A stretch of DNA of 64,000 nt from Diphasiastrum complanatum (taxonomy: Eukaryota > Streptophyta > Lycopodiopsida > Lycopodiales > Lycopodiaceae): NCBI GenBank assembly GCA_029204225.1, contig CM055095.1:16150049-16214048 (forward strand), given 5' to 3'. Each line of letters starts with the position of its first letter. The stretch's first letter is position 1. Under the pieces are notes generated by a model. It was not told where the DNA came from and did not search any database. It worked only from the letters and a program-made list of their open reading frames with translations. Shown here in pieces: positions 23,601-34,103 of the stretch. The position numbers were made by a program, and so were the translations under genes.

Positions 23601-23625
23601 ACCTCTCAACACAAATCAAAATTGA
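20621..23625 (+). CDS. GT47 exostosin-family glycosyltransferase (two exons)
   Basis: Probable Golgi type II membrane glycosyltransferase that would transfer a sugar during cell-wall polysaccharide or proteoglycan synthesis; the exact substrate cannot be told. Exon 1 is 20621-21555 and exon 2 is 23127-23625, joined in phase (CAAAG|GTACT donor, TGCAG|G acceptor), giving 477 residues. A short basic N-terminus is followed by one membrane segment at about residues 14-32 and then a Ser-rich stem. The exostosin domain starts near residue 125 (FRIYVYQDVY) and continues with SEANLFYLPF, DHFYVCCHSVGKEA and FYVPHKDV. Exon 2 has RLAFYAGRAQNSRVR, YCLHVKGYDVNTARISDAL, YGCVPVLISDYYDLPFANVL and VRKHFSWHKKPEDYD, all GT47 hallmarks. 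The frame is open throughout and length is normal. The start is the first ATG after a GA-rich leader. It is the only intact host-like gene in the window. Confidence 0.92.
21556..23126 (+). other. GT47 intron (1,571 bp)
   Basis: GT...AG intron. The flanking exons join without a frame change. Reading through the donor gives a few extra residues and then a stop at 21641, so retention would truncate the protein before its C-terminal half. It contains an 84-residue plus-strand frame (22808-23062) that ends near a good donor-like sequence (AAA|GTAAGG at 23029-23034), but this segment is not needed to join the two GT47 exons. Confidence 0.8.
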
Positions 23626-23704
23626 TGGTCCTCTAGTAATTTGCACGATCCTCAAGCACTTATTTTACTGACATATTTTCACCACCCACTCCAACAAGAC
23701 AGCG

Positions 23705-23710
23705 AATAAA
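23705..23710 (+). terminator. candidate poly(A) signal of the GT47 gene
   Basis: AATAAA lies 80 bp after the stop codon, a reasonable place for a plant polyadenylation signal. Plant signals are loose, so this is only a candidate. Confidence 0.4.
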
Positions 23711-24192
23711 ATCATAACCATCAATTTACGAGCATGTGGATCTTCTTGACGAGCATGTGGGCCTATTACTTCCTGGAGAGAAACTTGTATATAAAATAGT
23801 AAGACCACAGAACCTGAGGCGATTTTTGTACTTGTATAATTTTTTATTCTTGGCTACAAGTAGTACAGCTTCATACATGAAGAGGGACTACTATCCACAG
23901 GGTAAACTGCATGGATGGAATTGCCACTCGGTTTCAGCTTCCAGTTTCTAGTTTGCATATTTAGAGAAATATAGCCAAAAGGCGAGCTTTTAGCTTTGGG
24001 ACATTTCTCAATTTGGTCTGCCAATGTGTGTGAGTGTGAGGCGGATCAAATATGTATTCAACAAATATACACAATTTATTGTTCAATTGAATCATCCATG
24101 TTTGTTTCCCTGTAAACTAAGAATGCTCTTTGGCTTTTATGAACTGAAATTTAGTAGCTTTGGTATATTTTTCTTTTCCTCTGTAATTTAGA
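23711..24192. other. GT47 downstream region, nothing recognised
   Basis: AT-rich, with a possible extended 3' untranslated region. The 71-residue frame at 23736-23951 shows no motif. Confidence 0.35.
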
Positions 24193-24432
24193 ATGTTTCC
24201 AGATTTGCAGATCAATCTGACACCTAACAGAGTTAATCAGACAATGAGAACTGGACATTTATTTGGATATATGGGTGGAGTCTTGGGCTGGTTTGCCATT
24301 GACAATCTTAAGTACACTATGATCCAAAAAGCTCCTAGTTTTGACATCAACTATTGGCTACCTCAAATGTTTGCTGGAGCATCCAATGTAGATGTTGACT
24401 GCTACAAGTTTCAGAATTTTCTAGGCCTCTAG
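24193..24432 (+). CDS. hypothetical 79-residue ORF
   Basis: I do not recognise this protein. It runs from ATG 24193 to a TAG at 24430-24432. The middle part (TGHLFGYMGGVLGWFAIDNL and DINYWLPQMFAG) has an amino-acid mix like a real protein, with a short hydrophobic segment that could be membrane-associated. It sits between the GT47 gene and the 3' LTR of element B, 74 bp from the latter. It may be an exon or remnant of a host gene cut by the element insertion, or chance. Confidence 0.25.
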   Translation: MFPDLQINLTPNRVNQTMRTGHLFGYMGGVLGWFAIDNLKYTMIQKAPSFDINYWLPQMFAGASNVDVDCYKFQNFLGL

Positions 24433-24506
24433 AAAGGGCCTTGGAGGCCACAGAAGGGCCTTTGGTTGAAGGGCAAGCGGCACTGTTGAAATTTGACATT
24501 CAAGGT

Positions 24507-24734
24507 ACTTAGAATTTGCTTTGCACAGGAACACAGATCATGCTACATAGTAACACCAAAAAACACTCTCCTCAACAAGCTCACATAGCAACTGTGTTTC
24601 TCAAAATGAAATTACACTGTACATATAGTTGTTCACTCAGGCAACCCAGGTTGCCGTTGGCGGGACGCGTGTCCCGTCGACTTGCCTCGTGGCGAGGCCA
24701 ACTGATCCTTATCCACTGATAGGACCCACAGTAC
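24507..24734 (-). repeat. 3' LTR of element B (truncated)
   Basis: About 228 bp matching the element A LTR from its AATTCTAAGT end (24507) to CCCACAGTAC (24734). About 40 bp at the LTR start and the polypurine tract are missing, so the coding region nearly abuts the LTR. Confidence 0.8.
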
Positions 24735-24760
24735 ATTAGCACATATACATAGCTTTAAAG

Positions 24761-25980
24761 TCAATAAACTTTAAGTACAGAAAGCTTTGATATAAACTTA
24801 TCAAACTTTTCTCCAGTAAGTGGCTTAGTGAAAATATCAGCTAGTTGTTCTTCTGTGCTACAATGAACAACATAAATGTCACGACTCAGCAGCCTCTCAC
24901 GTATGAAGTGATATTGAATCCCAATGTGTTTATTTCTCGCATAGAACACTGGATTCTTTGCTAGCTGAATGCCACTCTGACTGTCGCTATGTAAAGTCGT
25001 GGGATTTTTCTGCTTCATGCCAATTTCTTCCAAGATTTGTCTCAACCATATAGCTTCTTGTGCTGCACTACACATTGCCTTATACTCTGCTTCTGTGGTG
25101 GAAATAGCAATTGTACTTTGCTTCTTACTAGACCAGGAAAAGCAATTACCACAAAACTGGAATATATATCATGTGGTGGATCTACGATCATCATAGTCAC
25201 CTCCCCAGTCCGCATCCACATAGCCACACAACTCAGGTAAACCATCATGCTTCCTGTAAATCAAGCCAAACTCTGAAGTGCCTTTCACATAACGCAAAAT
25301 GCGTTTAGCTGCCTTCCAATGCGTTTCCGTAAGTGCTGCCATAAACTGACTTACAATACCAACAACATAGCATATATCTGGTCTAGTTGTGGTAAGGTAA
25401 ATCAAGCTCCCTACTAACTGTTTATATAGCGCGTAGCATCAAATGACTATGACTCATCAAGCTTAGAAAGCCTTTTACCTGGTCCAATAGGAGTGTTTAC
25501 TGGTTTGCAATCCTACAACCTAAACCTGTGTAGCAACTCTTTGACATACTTCACTTGTGTTAAACCCACTTCATGTCCTTTTTGCCACACTTCTACTCCA
25601 AGGCAATAATGCATCAAGTTGAGATCCGTCATCTCAAATTGTTCCATGAGGTCTTTCTTGATCATGTCTATCATCTCTTGATTATTTTCCATAATAATCA
25701 AGTAATCAACATAAAGAGCAATCAAAGCAACCATACCATCAAAGCATAAGACATATAGATTTGGATCAGAATGTGTTCTCACCATCCCCTTTGAACGAAA
25801 GTAGGCATCAATCCTGCTATACCACGCACGTGGTGCTTGTTTAAGACCATAAAGTGCTTTCTTCAAGCGACATACTTTATTTTCCTGTCCTTTCGTTACA
25901 AAGCCTTCAGGTTGATCCATGGACACTTCTTCTTCTAGCTCACCATTTAAAAAAGCAGATTTCACATCCATCTGATGCAA
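24761..25980 (-). pseudogene. Copia reverse transcriptase-RNase H (element B)
   Basis: The 25980-25513 frame carries [30 protein letters not shown] and the active-site position, which reads YVDYLII: the second catalytic Asp of YVDD is Tyr, so the enzyme should be dead. A frame break at about 25500-25410 is followed by 25405-25169 (TTRPDICYVVGIVSQFM, YVDADWGGDYDDRRSTT). Another frame gives 25075-24761, which keeps the RNase H end (HSDSQSGIQLAKNP, HIGIQYHFIRERL, LADIFTKPL) that is deleted in element A. The frame ends just before the truncated LTR. Confidence 0.85.
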
Positions 25981-25983
25981 AGG

Positions 25984-27430
25984 CTAGGCAAAATGTGAAG
26001 CTAAAGCAATAAGTAGACGTAGAGTATTCCACTTACAAACCGGCGCAAAGGTCTCCTCATAGTCAATGCCTTTATTTTGTGCATACCCTTTGATCACCAA
26101 TCTTGCTTTGTACTTTGCTATACTTCCATCTGCATGGTACTTAGTCATGTATACCCATTTGCAACCAATGGGTTTCTTGTCAACTGGTGGTTCTACTAAG
26201 TCCCATGTGCTATGCTTAGCAATTGACTCCATCTCCTCTCCCATGGCCTTGATCCAAATGTCATCATCCTTCGCTTCACCATAAGTCAAAGGATCTTTGC
26301 TTTGAATAATGCTAGATAAGAGAGCATAATTTGCTTCATACCTTTCAGGTAGTATCTTCTCTCTTGTTGATCTTCGTAGCTCTCCCTGGTTAGATGATCC
26401 TGGAAAGTCATCCATGTTGCGGCTCTCCATCAATCTCTCAAACCACTTAGGGAGCTTTCTGTTAGGTGATCGGCTTCCTGGTGAAAATGTATCCCACCGT
26501 ACATCCTTCTCCTTGCGTTTGTCACCTGCAATTTCAATCCTTCTTGCACCAAAAGGTTTGTCCCTACCTCTCCAACTTGTTTCTTGAGGTTGAGTAGTAG
26601 TATCTTGAGATGTATCCTCATGTTCATCACTCGGAAGGTCAATGAATGGATCATCATCAGGTGGTATCCTCACTATACCATCTTTCCTACTGGATGTGTC
26701 TATCTTCTCAGCATCTTCGTCTTCATACATCTTGGATTTATCAAAGATAACATCTCGGCTTATATGGATTTTGTTTTCGACTGGATCAAAACATCTATAG
26801 CCCTTCACGCGATCATCATATCCTAGGAATATGCACTTGATAGCTCAAGTTTACGTCTCTCTTCCTTAGGAATGTGTACAAAGGCCTTATATCCAAAGAT
26901 TCGCAAGTGGTTCACCTTTGGCTTCTTCTTTGTGAATGCTTCCTCAGGTGTTATTTTTGGTATGGCAATGGTAGGACTTCTATTTTGAAGATAGACTGCC
27001 GTGCTACATGCTTCTGATCAAAAATCTTTTGGTAGCTATATCTCAACTAGCATAGATCTGGCAATTTCCATAATCGTACAATTTTTGCGCTCAGCTACAC
27101 CATTGAGAGCAGGAGTATGAGCTTGCGTGAATTGTCTTTTAATCCCACATTGATCACAAAGATCATTGAAGTCATTAGACTTATACTCACCTCCACTATC
27201 TGATCTTAGGACTTTGATCTTCCTACCTGTCTGATTTTCGACCAAGTTTTTGAAGTTATCAAATGCATCTGATTTCTTCTTCAAGAAGTAGATCCACGTC
27301 TTACGTGACATATCATCATTAAAGGTCATGAAATAGAAGGCTTTTCCTAAGGACATGGTCCTCATAAATATGTGTGGATTAAATCCGGGATGTTCTTTGC
27401 TCTTGCAACACCCCCTTTATTGAACTTCTC
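25984..27430 (-). pseudogene. Copia integrase and RT start (element B)
   Basis: The core region 27365-27036 has SRKTWIYFLKKKSDAF, LRSDSGGEYKSNDF (second catalytic Asp) and ALNGVAERKNCT (catalytic Glu). Just upstream at about 27372 a 10-bp deletion between two ATG repeats removes CGGGCCTATG relative to element A. The first catalytic position is again TAT (Tyr), as in A. The 274-residue frame 26808-25984 spans the integrase tail and the start of RT (GCKWVYMTKYHADG, DYEETFAPVCKWNTLRLL), ending in a stop where A has Gly-Trp. Confidence 0.85.
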
Positions 27431-28865
27431 TCAATGCTGCTTCCCATATACACAAGATTCGCACATCGATTTCAAGTAATCTTCTATGGTAGGTAGTCCT
27501 GTTACCATCTCCAATTTTCTCATCAAACTGAGGCTTCCCAAGTTCAAGTGACCAAGCCTCTTGTGCCACAACTCGGTTTGCGAAGGAACGGATGATACAA
27601 GTCCATGTTGCCCCTTGATTGTAGCATTCAACCTGTACAATTTTGTATTGGGCTCTCTTACTCCATTCACAATAACTTTGAACTTTTGGTTCGCATCCTT
27701 CACAAAGCAACGATCATGGGTGAATTCTACTTTCAACTTTTGATCAGTAATGACTCCAACAAAAAATAGATTTTTCTTCAAACCTGGTATGTAAAGTACC
27801 TCCCTGATCATCCTGCTTTTGCCATCAAGCAGTTGGATTGAAACTGTGCCTATCCCCTTGATCATGCACACCTCACCATTTGCTTGTGAAACAGATGTTC
27901 CATTATCCAACACCTTCAAACTACTGAACCAATTCTTGTTACCTGTCATGTGTCTTGTGGCTCCTGAGTCAATATACCATGCTTGATCATCTTGATTAGA
28001 TGACAATGCAGATATGAAGATGCTAGAGTCTTCAATCTCACTCTCATCGACAAGGTTACCTGCTTGTTTTGGTTTTCCCTTGCCTTGTTCCGCCAGGAAT
28101 TTGCGACATTCACTCTTCCAATGGCCCTTTTTACCACAATGGAAGCACTTACCTTTCTTCTTAGTTTTGTTGGAAGATCCCTCATCCTCGTGAGACTTGG
28201 CAAATTGTTGCTTAGACTTCTTCTTGCCCTTGCCCTTGCCTTGTTTTTGGTGTGTCGCAAGTGCCTGATCGTCAGTATTTTGACGTCTAGCTTTTACCAT
28301 TTCTCATCGTTGCTCTTCCTGCATCAAGATTCCTGTGAGCTCATCAAAGGTGGGCAATCTTTCTCTTGATGCTTTTCTGCTCACAAACATCTGTAATGCC
28401 GCATAATGCATTATGCACCAGCTCCACATCACGTATGCACTCTCCAATAGAATGCAGTTCATCTCTCATTGTCTTGATTCTGGTCATGTACGTCTGAATG
28501 TGCTCTCCTTGCTCCATGCGGGCACTATTCAACTTTGACTTTAGAAACATGATTCTTGACGGATTTGACATCTGGAACTGCTCCTTTAGCACATCCCATG
28601 CCTGTTTGGGTGTAATGGCATCACAAATGTGGGTAATGATGTGATCCTTCACTGACAAGTTAATGAAGGTCAAAGCTTTCCTCATCTTTTTGTCGAACAC
28701 TTTGATGTCTGCTTCATTTGGCGGCCTTCTCTCATCACCTGTGACAACTTCCCATACGTCTTTCTCCATCAGTATGTTTTTCATTTTGAATTTCCACAAT
28801 GCATAGTTGGAAATCCCGTCCAATTTGTTACTTTCACTCAAAATGGACTCTCCCATATTTGACAT
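27431..28865 (-). pseudogene. Copia gag-protease (element B)
   Basis: Gag starts at ATG 28865 (MSNMGESILSESNKLDG) and is open to about 28344 with the sense codon that is a stop in A. A shift occurs near 28370 and a TGA at about 28302. The 289-residue frame 28300-27431 then carries the Lys-rich stretch, an intact CCHC knuckle CFHCGKKGHWKSEC, the protease motif WYIDSGATRHMTG and the GAG-pre-integrase motif LWHKRLGHLNLGSL with CESCVYGKQH. It is better preserved than the A copy and is useful for reading the family. Confidence 0.85.
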
Positions 28866-30166
28866 CGCAAAACTGCTTGAAACTTCTGCCTTAGGCTAAG
28901 AACAGTATGTCGAGGCCAACAGTGATGTCAGAAGTTGAAAATAATGACCTGCACTTTTGTCCTTACCAGGCCACTCGTCGCTTTTCCACCAATTTGAAAG
29001 CCAAATCGGCGTCGCCTTCCGAAATGCACTCAGTCGTCAACTCCCAACAACGTGCAAAGTGGAATGGTGAAACTACTTCTGGCGTACTCCGAACACTTTC
29101 TCCGCTGCAACCACTTTGTTTTGCTATACCGTACTTGTAGGTACAGTCCAGGTGCCCTTCGTTTGGAGGTTATAGCCTTTCGTTTGGGTCAAAACAGGCA
29201 AAGGACCCAAAAATAGGGACTTTTCTAGCTTTTGAACTGTTTCTTCACTTTGAAGAAACTTCACTCTTCACTTGTGAAGGGACCCAACTCAACTTTCAGT
29301 ATGGAAATTTTTTAATGAAGTTGAAGGCCAGAATGCACTTCAATTCTTCAGGGCCCTGTTCAAAGCTCATCCAATGGCTGAACCAAATCTTGTGGTTCAA
29401 ATTTCTTTCCCATCACAGATTCTGGACCGTCGACTTATTTGACACCTCATCTAAAGGTCCAAAGTACATCTGGGCATCGAACCATACTCCTGCACTCGTT
29501 ATGGTCTTCGGTACACTAAGCTGTTTATCGCGTTGGGCGCGCGAACAGCCCGCGACCTCCTTGCATGCAGCCGCGCCTCCCTTCTCTGAAAATTATCAGA
29601 TTAAACTCTCCTATGGATCGTTTTGAGCACGATCTGAGGCCTGGAGCAGGGTCGCCCTACTGAATCCTTGACTGTAGAGTGTTCAGTCAGAAAATTCCGT
29701 GGAGAAACGGTGATTTTAGCAGCAACTGACAAAGTGGCTTTTTTCACCTTTTTACCGCAAATCTGCTAGGTTAACTGTCTGGAGACAAATCTCTGACATA
29801 AACCTCAGAATCTCTCCATGGCTGATTGACAGTGTGATTAGCTTCCTTCCCGTCCTTACGGCATCCAAAACGGTGCACAAACAGCGAAGAAATCACTAGT
29901 TATGTATAAAAAACGTAACCCCAAGTCCGGTTTCAATTTTCAACTGGCTTCAAAATTGTCAAATTTTCACCAAATTTTTCCCTGTTTGATGCTATGCACA
30001 TGCTAATAATCCCTCTGCTGAGCTTAGCAAGCCTCTATAAATTAGAAACCGTGCACCAGTGCTTCTCTTTCCGTCTTCAACCCGCCGTAAAACCTCGAAC
30101 TCTCAGAAGACAGTTCTCCCGAAGCTCTCTTCAACGACGACATTGTACTGTGTACACTCCCTGTAC
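28866..30166 (-). other. leader of element B
   Basis: About 1.3 kb matching the leader of element A in inverted orientation. It has no coding motif. Confidence 0.6.
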
Positions 30167-30179
30167 GGCTCTGATACCA
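30167..30179 (-). other. primer binding site, element B
   Basis: TGGTATCAGAGCC on the minus strand, complementary to initiator Met tRNA and directly following the LTR end AATTCTAAGT. Confidence 0.8.
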
Positions 30180-30198
30180 ACTTAGAATTTGCTTTGCA

Positions 30199-31702
30199 TC
30201 ATTTGCATTTGTCTTCCTTTTGAAGACCCACTTGCAATCAACTGCTTTTCTATCCTCTGGCAGAACACAGAGTTCCCAGACATTATTCTTCTACATTGAT
30301 GACATTTCTTCCATCATTGCCTTTAGCCATTTGTCTGATTCATCACAGCTTACAACTTCTTGATATGTAGAGGGTTCATCAGTAACTCCACAAAAATCAA
30401 TGGCATTTAATTGTGCATTCTCAATCACCTTTTGTGTTGGTCTACGGATTCTTGGAGGCATTACTCGCCTTTGCTCAGTAGGTTCAGTATCCTCCTCAAC
30501 TGCTTCAGCTGGGACATCTGGGACAGGTGCTTCCTCTTCCCCTTCTTTAGTCAGACTGCTACTTGGATACTGCATAAATTCTGGACTACCATTCTCTGGC
30601 CCTTCAGAGATTTCTCCTTCATTAAACTTCACATCTCTGCTCACAAGAATCTTCTTGCTCTCCAGATCATATAATTTGTATCCATGTGAATCAGTGGAAT
30701 ATCCCACAAATATGGTTTTCACAGACCTGTTATCCAGCTTACTCACTTTTACTTTTGGAATATGCATGTATGCAATGCACCCAAAAATCCTCAAATGAGA
30801 AAGATCTGGTTTTCTATTTGTCCATATTTCTGCAGGTGTCTTCCCTTTTACACTGGTTGTCACAGTCCGATTCTGTAGATACACAGCAGTATATACTGCT
30901 TCACTCCAAAAGTTCATGGACAAATTTGACTGAATAAGCATACATCTGGTAGCATCCATAATTGTCCGATTTCTTCTCTCCAGAACTCCATTATGCTGAG
31001 GAGTATATGGTACTGTAAGCTCCATGTCTATACCACCCTGCATACAAAATTCTTTGAATGCATTGCTCAGATACTCTCCTCCATTGTCAGACCGTAGTCT
31101 TTTAATCTCTGCTCCTATATGCCTTTCTGCAAAAGCCTTAAATGTCTTGATGCTTCAAAAGCATCCGATTTAAGCTTCAAAAAATAGACAAATGTCATGT
31201 GGCTATAATCATCAATAAAGGACATGAAATACCTTGAACCTGTCAGAGATTTCACCTTCATAGGGCCACACAAATCAGAATGTACCAATTCAAGAACTGA
31301 TTTGGCATGCACTCCTTGTCCTTGAAAAGGATTTCTGTGTTGCTTGCCTAGTACACATGCTTGACAAAAGTTGAGATCACTTCCTATAAATTGGAGTCCA
31401 GAAACTAATTCGTTTCTCTACATACTCACCAATGAGTTCACATTTAGGTGACCCAATCTCCTGTGCCATAACTCAGTGTTATTGTCACAACTTGAAGTGA
31501 TCAACCCTTTATCTATCTTCCTCTTCATTGACATCCGATACAAATTGTCTTTTCTCCAGGCTGTAGCTATAGTCACACCTGTTTTTCGATCTTTTATCCT
31601 GCATACATCATGATCAAAATTGAAGTTCATGCCAATATCTGTCAATTTGGCTACTGACAGCAGGTCTTTCCTCAATGATGGTACATACAAGACCTCCTCC
31701 AA
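30199..31702 (-). pseudogene. Copia integrase and RT start (element C)
   Basis: The GAG-pre-integrase part (31702-31418) has LWHRRLGHLNVNSL. The integrase core (31312-30900) keeps all three catalytic residues: HSDLCGPMK, LRSDNGGEY and NGVLERRNRT. The C-terminal part has LRIFGCIAYMHIPK and FVGYSTDSHGYKLYD, then an acidic linker (GEEEAPVPDVPAEAVEEDTE) and the RT start. Breaks occur at about 31410, 31140 and 30290. The protein is cut a few residues into the RT by the junction with element B. Confidence 0.85.
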
Positions 31703-31759
31703 AGCTTTGTCACCACTTTGGGTCTCCAGAAGAATTCTTCAAGTGCCTTCAACCTTGTG

Positions 31760-32781
31760 CTAACTGTTATCTCCTAGTGCAACCTTTCTTGTCACATTAC
31801 AATGCTTGTAGTTGTCAAGAATCTCCTTCCTCCAGGTAATATGAGATGTTGCACCAGTGTCCAGAATCAAATCAGAAGTGTGTTCCTTGACTAGGCAGGC
31901 AATATCAATAATTAGTTCAAAAATGGTGTATGCCTCCTCCATATCTTTGTCACCTTCTTGTTCACTTGATTCTGCAACATTGGCATCTGCTTTGTGTGCC
32001 TTGTCAGACTTTTTCTTCTTGCACTCATAGGCATAGTGTCCCTCTTTCTTGCAGTAGAAACATATGCCCTTCTTCCTTCTGGGTTCCTGCTTTCTCTCAT
32101 CTTGTTCATCTGAACTTCTTTGATCACGTCTTTTTCCTGACTGTGTTTTGCATGAGCTGCCTCTCCTTATGAACATGGCTTTCTCCAAGTCTTCATCTCC
32201 CTCTGTCTCTTCTCTTAAAATCTTCTCATCTGCAATAGCTCTAGCTGCATTCTCAAAGGACGTATTTGGAGACCTCATCAAAATCGTTTTGAGAGAGTTA
32301 TATGAATTGGGCAAAGATTTCACAAGAAATAGTAGTTGCTGCACTTCAAGAACTTGATACTCAGCTCCTACTGCTGCTAACGATGCATATATTTCTTTCA
32401 TCTTATTGACATGCTACTGCAAGTCACCACCATCCCATTTCATGGTAACCAACTGATAATTTAGGTGCAAAACTGAATGCCTGACTTCCCTTCATAGTCA
32501 GCCTTCAGTCTCTCCCAAATTTCACGACTAGTATTGCAGTCAATAGTCTTCATCAATACCTCTTCCGATAAAGACATTGCAATCCATGATGCAGCTTTGT
32601 CATCTTGCTTCTTCCAATCACTCAGAGCTCTGACATTTCTTGGTTCTGGTTCTGAATCAGTCCCATCCACTAATTCCCACAAACCTTCACCCTTCATGAG
32701 CATCTTGGTCTTATGCATCTAGAAGCGATAGTTTGTGCCATCAAACATCATAGTGTTCTTTTGCATCAGTATAGCTGCCAT
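31760..32781 (-). pseudogene. Copia gag-protease (element C)
   Basis: The ATG at 32781 starts MAAILMQKNTMMFDGTNYRF, followed by a TAG at about 32720. The frame continues MHKTKMLMKGEGLWELVDG and DCNTSREIWERLKADYEGK, typical Copia gag. The 32401-31760 frame carries the Arg/Lys-rich region, an intact knuckle CFYCKKEGHYAYEC and the protease motif LDTGATSHI. Two or three breaks separate these segments. Confidence 0.8.
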
Positions 32782-32872
32782 CTTCTCTCCTCAAATTTGT
32801 TGTACTAAATTGGACACACTAGTAACCTGAATCTACCTAGGCTTCTGCTCTCCTAAGAGCTCTCCTAAGATT

Positions 32873-32884
32873 GCTTTGATACCA
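32873..32884 (-). other. primer binding site, element C
   Basis: TGGTATCAAAGC on the minus strand, one base different from the primer site of the other Copia elements (A in place of G at position 9). Confidence 0.65.
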
Positions 32885-33385
32885 TGATGATAAAAAACAC
32901 AGCAGATACTGCTGTCTATAACTCAGTCTATAGCAAGATCGATTCACTAGCATGCAGTCAATACAAGATCTATACAGCTACCATTACAAAGAACGTAGCT
33001 CATGTCAGAGAAGAGAAATGTTGTAGCATATGGCAATCACTCGTGAACTACATAGATAAACACTTAGCATAATGTGTTATCAAGACTACAAGAGAAGACA
33101 AGAAAAGATCAACTGATTTCCATTAAGCAAAACATGCAACAGAATTCTCTATAATGCTACAGATACTGCATGTGTATATATACAATGTAGCTGATGATTA
33201 AAAGAATCATTTATCCTAACTAATCACGGTGTTTAGTCTAAAACATTGCAGATCCTTGTCTTAGTTGTGAGAGAGAATATTATGTTTGTTACTGACAACT
33301 GGATTAGACTTAGTGGGCTGACGTGCTAGCTTGATGATCTGCTGACGTTCTAAATAAAATGTTTATAGTTCACACTAACTTAACA
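32885..33385 (-). repeat. 5' LTR of element C
   Basis: About 500 bp, reading on the minus strand from TGTTAAGTTAGTGTG to TTATCATCA next to the primer site. The outer boundary is set by the TG start and is uncertain by a couple of bases. No partner LTR remains. Confidence 0.6.
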
Positions 33386-33412
33386 CATAAAAGGTTTGGA
33401 AATTGGAATATT

Positions 33413-34103
33413 TGTGAAAAGTACAGTACTAAGGACCATAAATGGATTTTTGAATGATCCACAAGGTGATTGTATGCTTGTTAAACAATCTATCAGAAAC
33501 TAGTCATCAGAAAACAAGATCTAGTTTAGCAGCTTGATAGGAAACAAGTAGAGACAATCAAAGCATTGATCAAATAGTCTAATCCAACTCCACACGTGTG
33601 GAAATAAGGCTGTAGTATGGCCTGTAGACAGTGTTTACAAAGTTCCAAAGCTGGGTTTCATTGGAAAAATAGAGTAATCACCATACAATGAGAGGAAACT
33701 CGAGTTTCTCCTTGAGGCTCCAAAAAGTTTCTATCTTCTCACTATGGAGAATGGAAATACATAGTAAAACACACTTCCTTTGCAAAGTTAGGTGAAAATC
33801 CAGCATGTAATAAGGAAGTAGACTCCACTTTCTTGCCCTAATGTGAAAACCCTAGTCTAGATCCAAGAGTCATGCTTGGTAGGTGCATGGTAGGTACAAA
33901 TCTCATCATAAATCATGGTCTAGATCCTACAAAGTAGGAATCACTACCAAATAGACACAACCACTCCTCTTGACTCGTGGTAACCTACTTTAGGTGTGTA
34001 TGTACAAGTGGCACTTTGGCCATTCAAGTAACCAACAAACAATATTGACAAAATGTACAATATTCTACATGGCTAGATTTGCCAATGTAGGCAATTTTTC
34101 ACA
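33413..34103 (-). repeat. 3' LTR of element D
   Basis: 691 bp, TGTGAAAAGTACAG ... AATTTTTCACA on the plus strand. It contains the 14-bp palindrome TCCACACGTGTGGA (33589-33602). Confidence 0.92.

Larger units (their letters stand above)
24507..30198 (-). mobile_element. Ty1/Copia element B (same family as A, inverted)
   Basis: Read right to left: 19 bp of 5' LTR end (30198-30180), primer site (30179-30167), leader, gag from 28865, protease, integrase, RT, RNase H to 24761, and a 5'-truncated 3' LTR (24734-24507). It matches element A along its whole length. The 5' LTR is cut off after ACTTAGAATTTGCTTTGCA (plus strand), where sequence of element C begins. The start of the 3' LTR and the polypurine tract are also deleted. 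The remaining coding region is less broken than in A but has stops, frameshifts and a damaged RT active site. Confidence 0.9.
30199..33385 (-). mobile_element. Ty1/Copia element C, 3'-truncated
   Basis: Read right to left: 5' LTR (33385-32885), primer site (32884-32873), gag from 32781, protease, integrase and the first residues of RT (DCKWVFKRK), then a sharp end at about 30199 where it meets the LTR end of element B. RT core, RNase H and 3' LTR are missing. It is a different Copia family from A/B and from D/E, judged by its LTR, primer-site variant and coding sequence. Confidence 0.85.

Noticed and set aside
30400-30798. 132-residue plus-strand ORF opposite the integrase tail of element C
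   Set aside because: Antisense shadow of an acidic linker in the real Copia frame.
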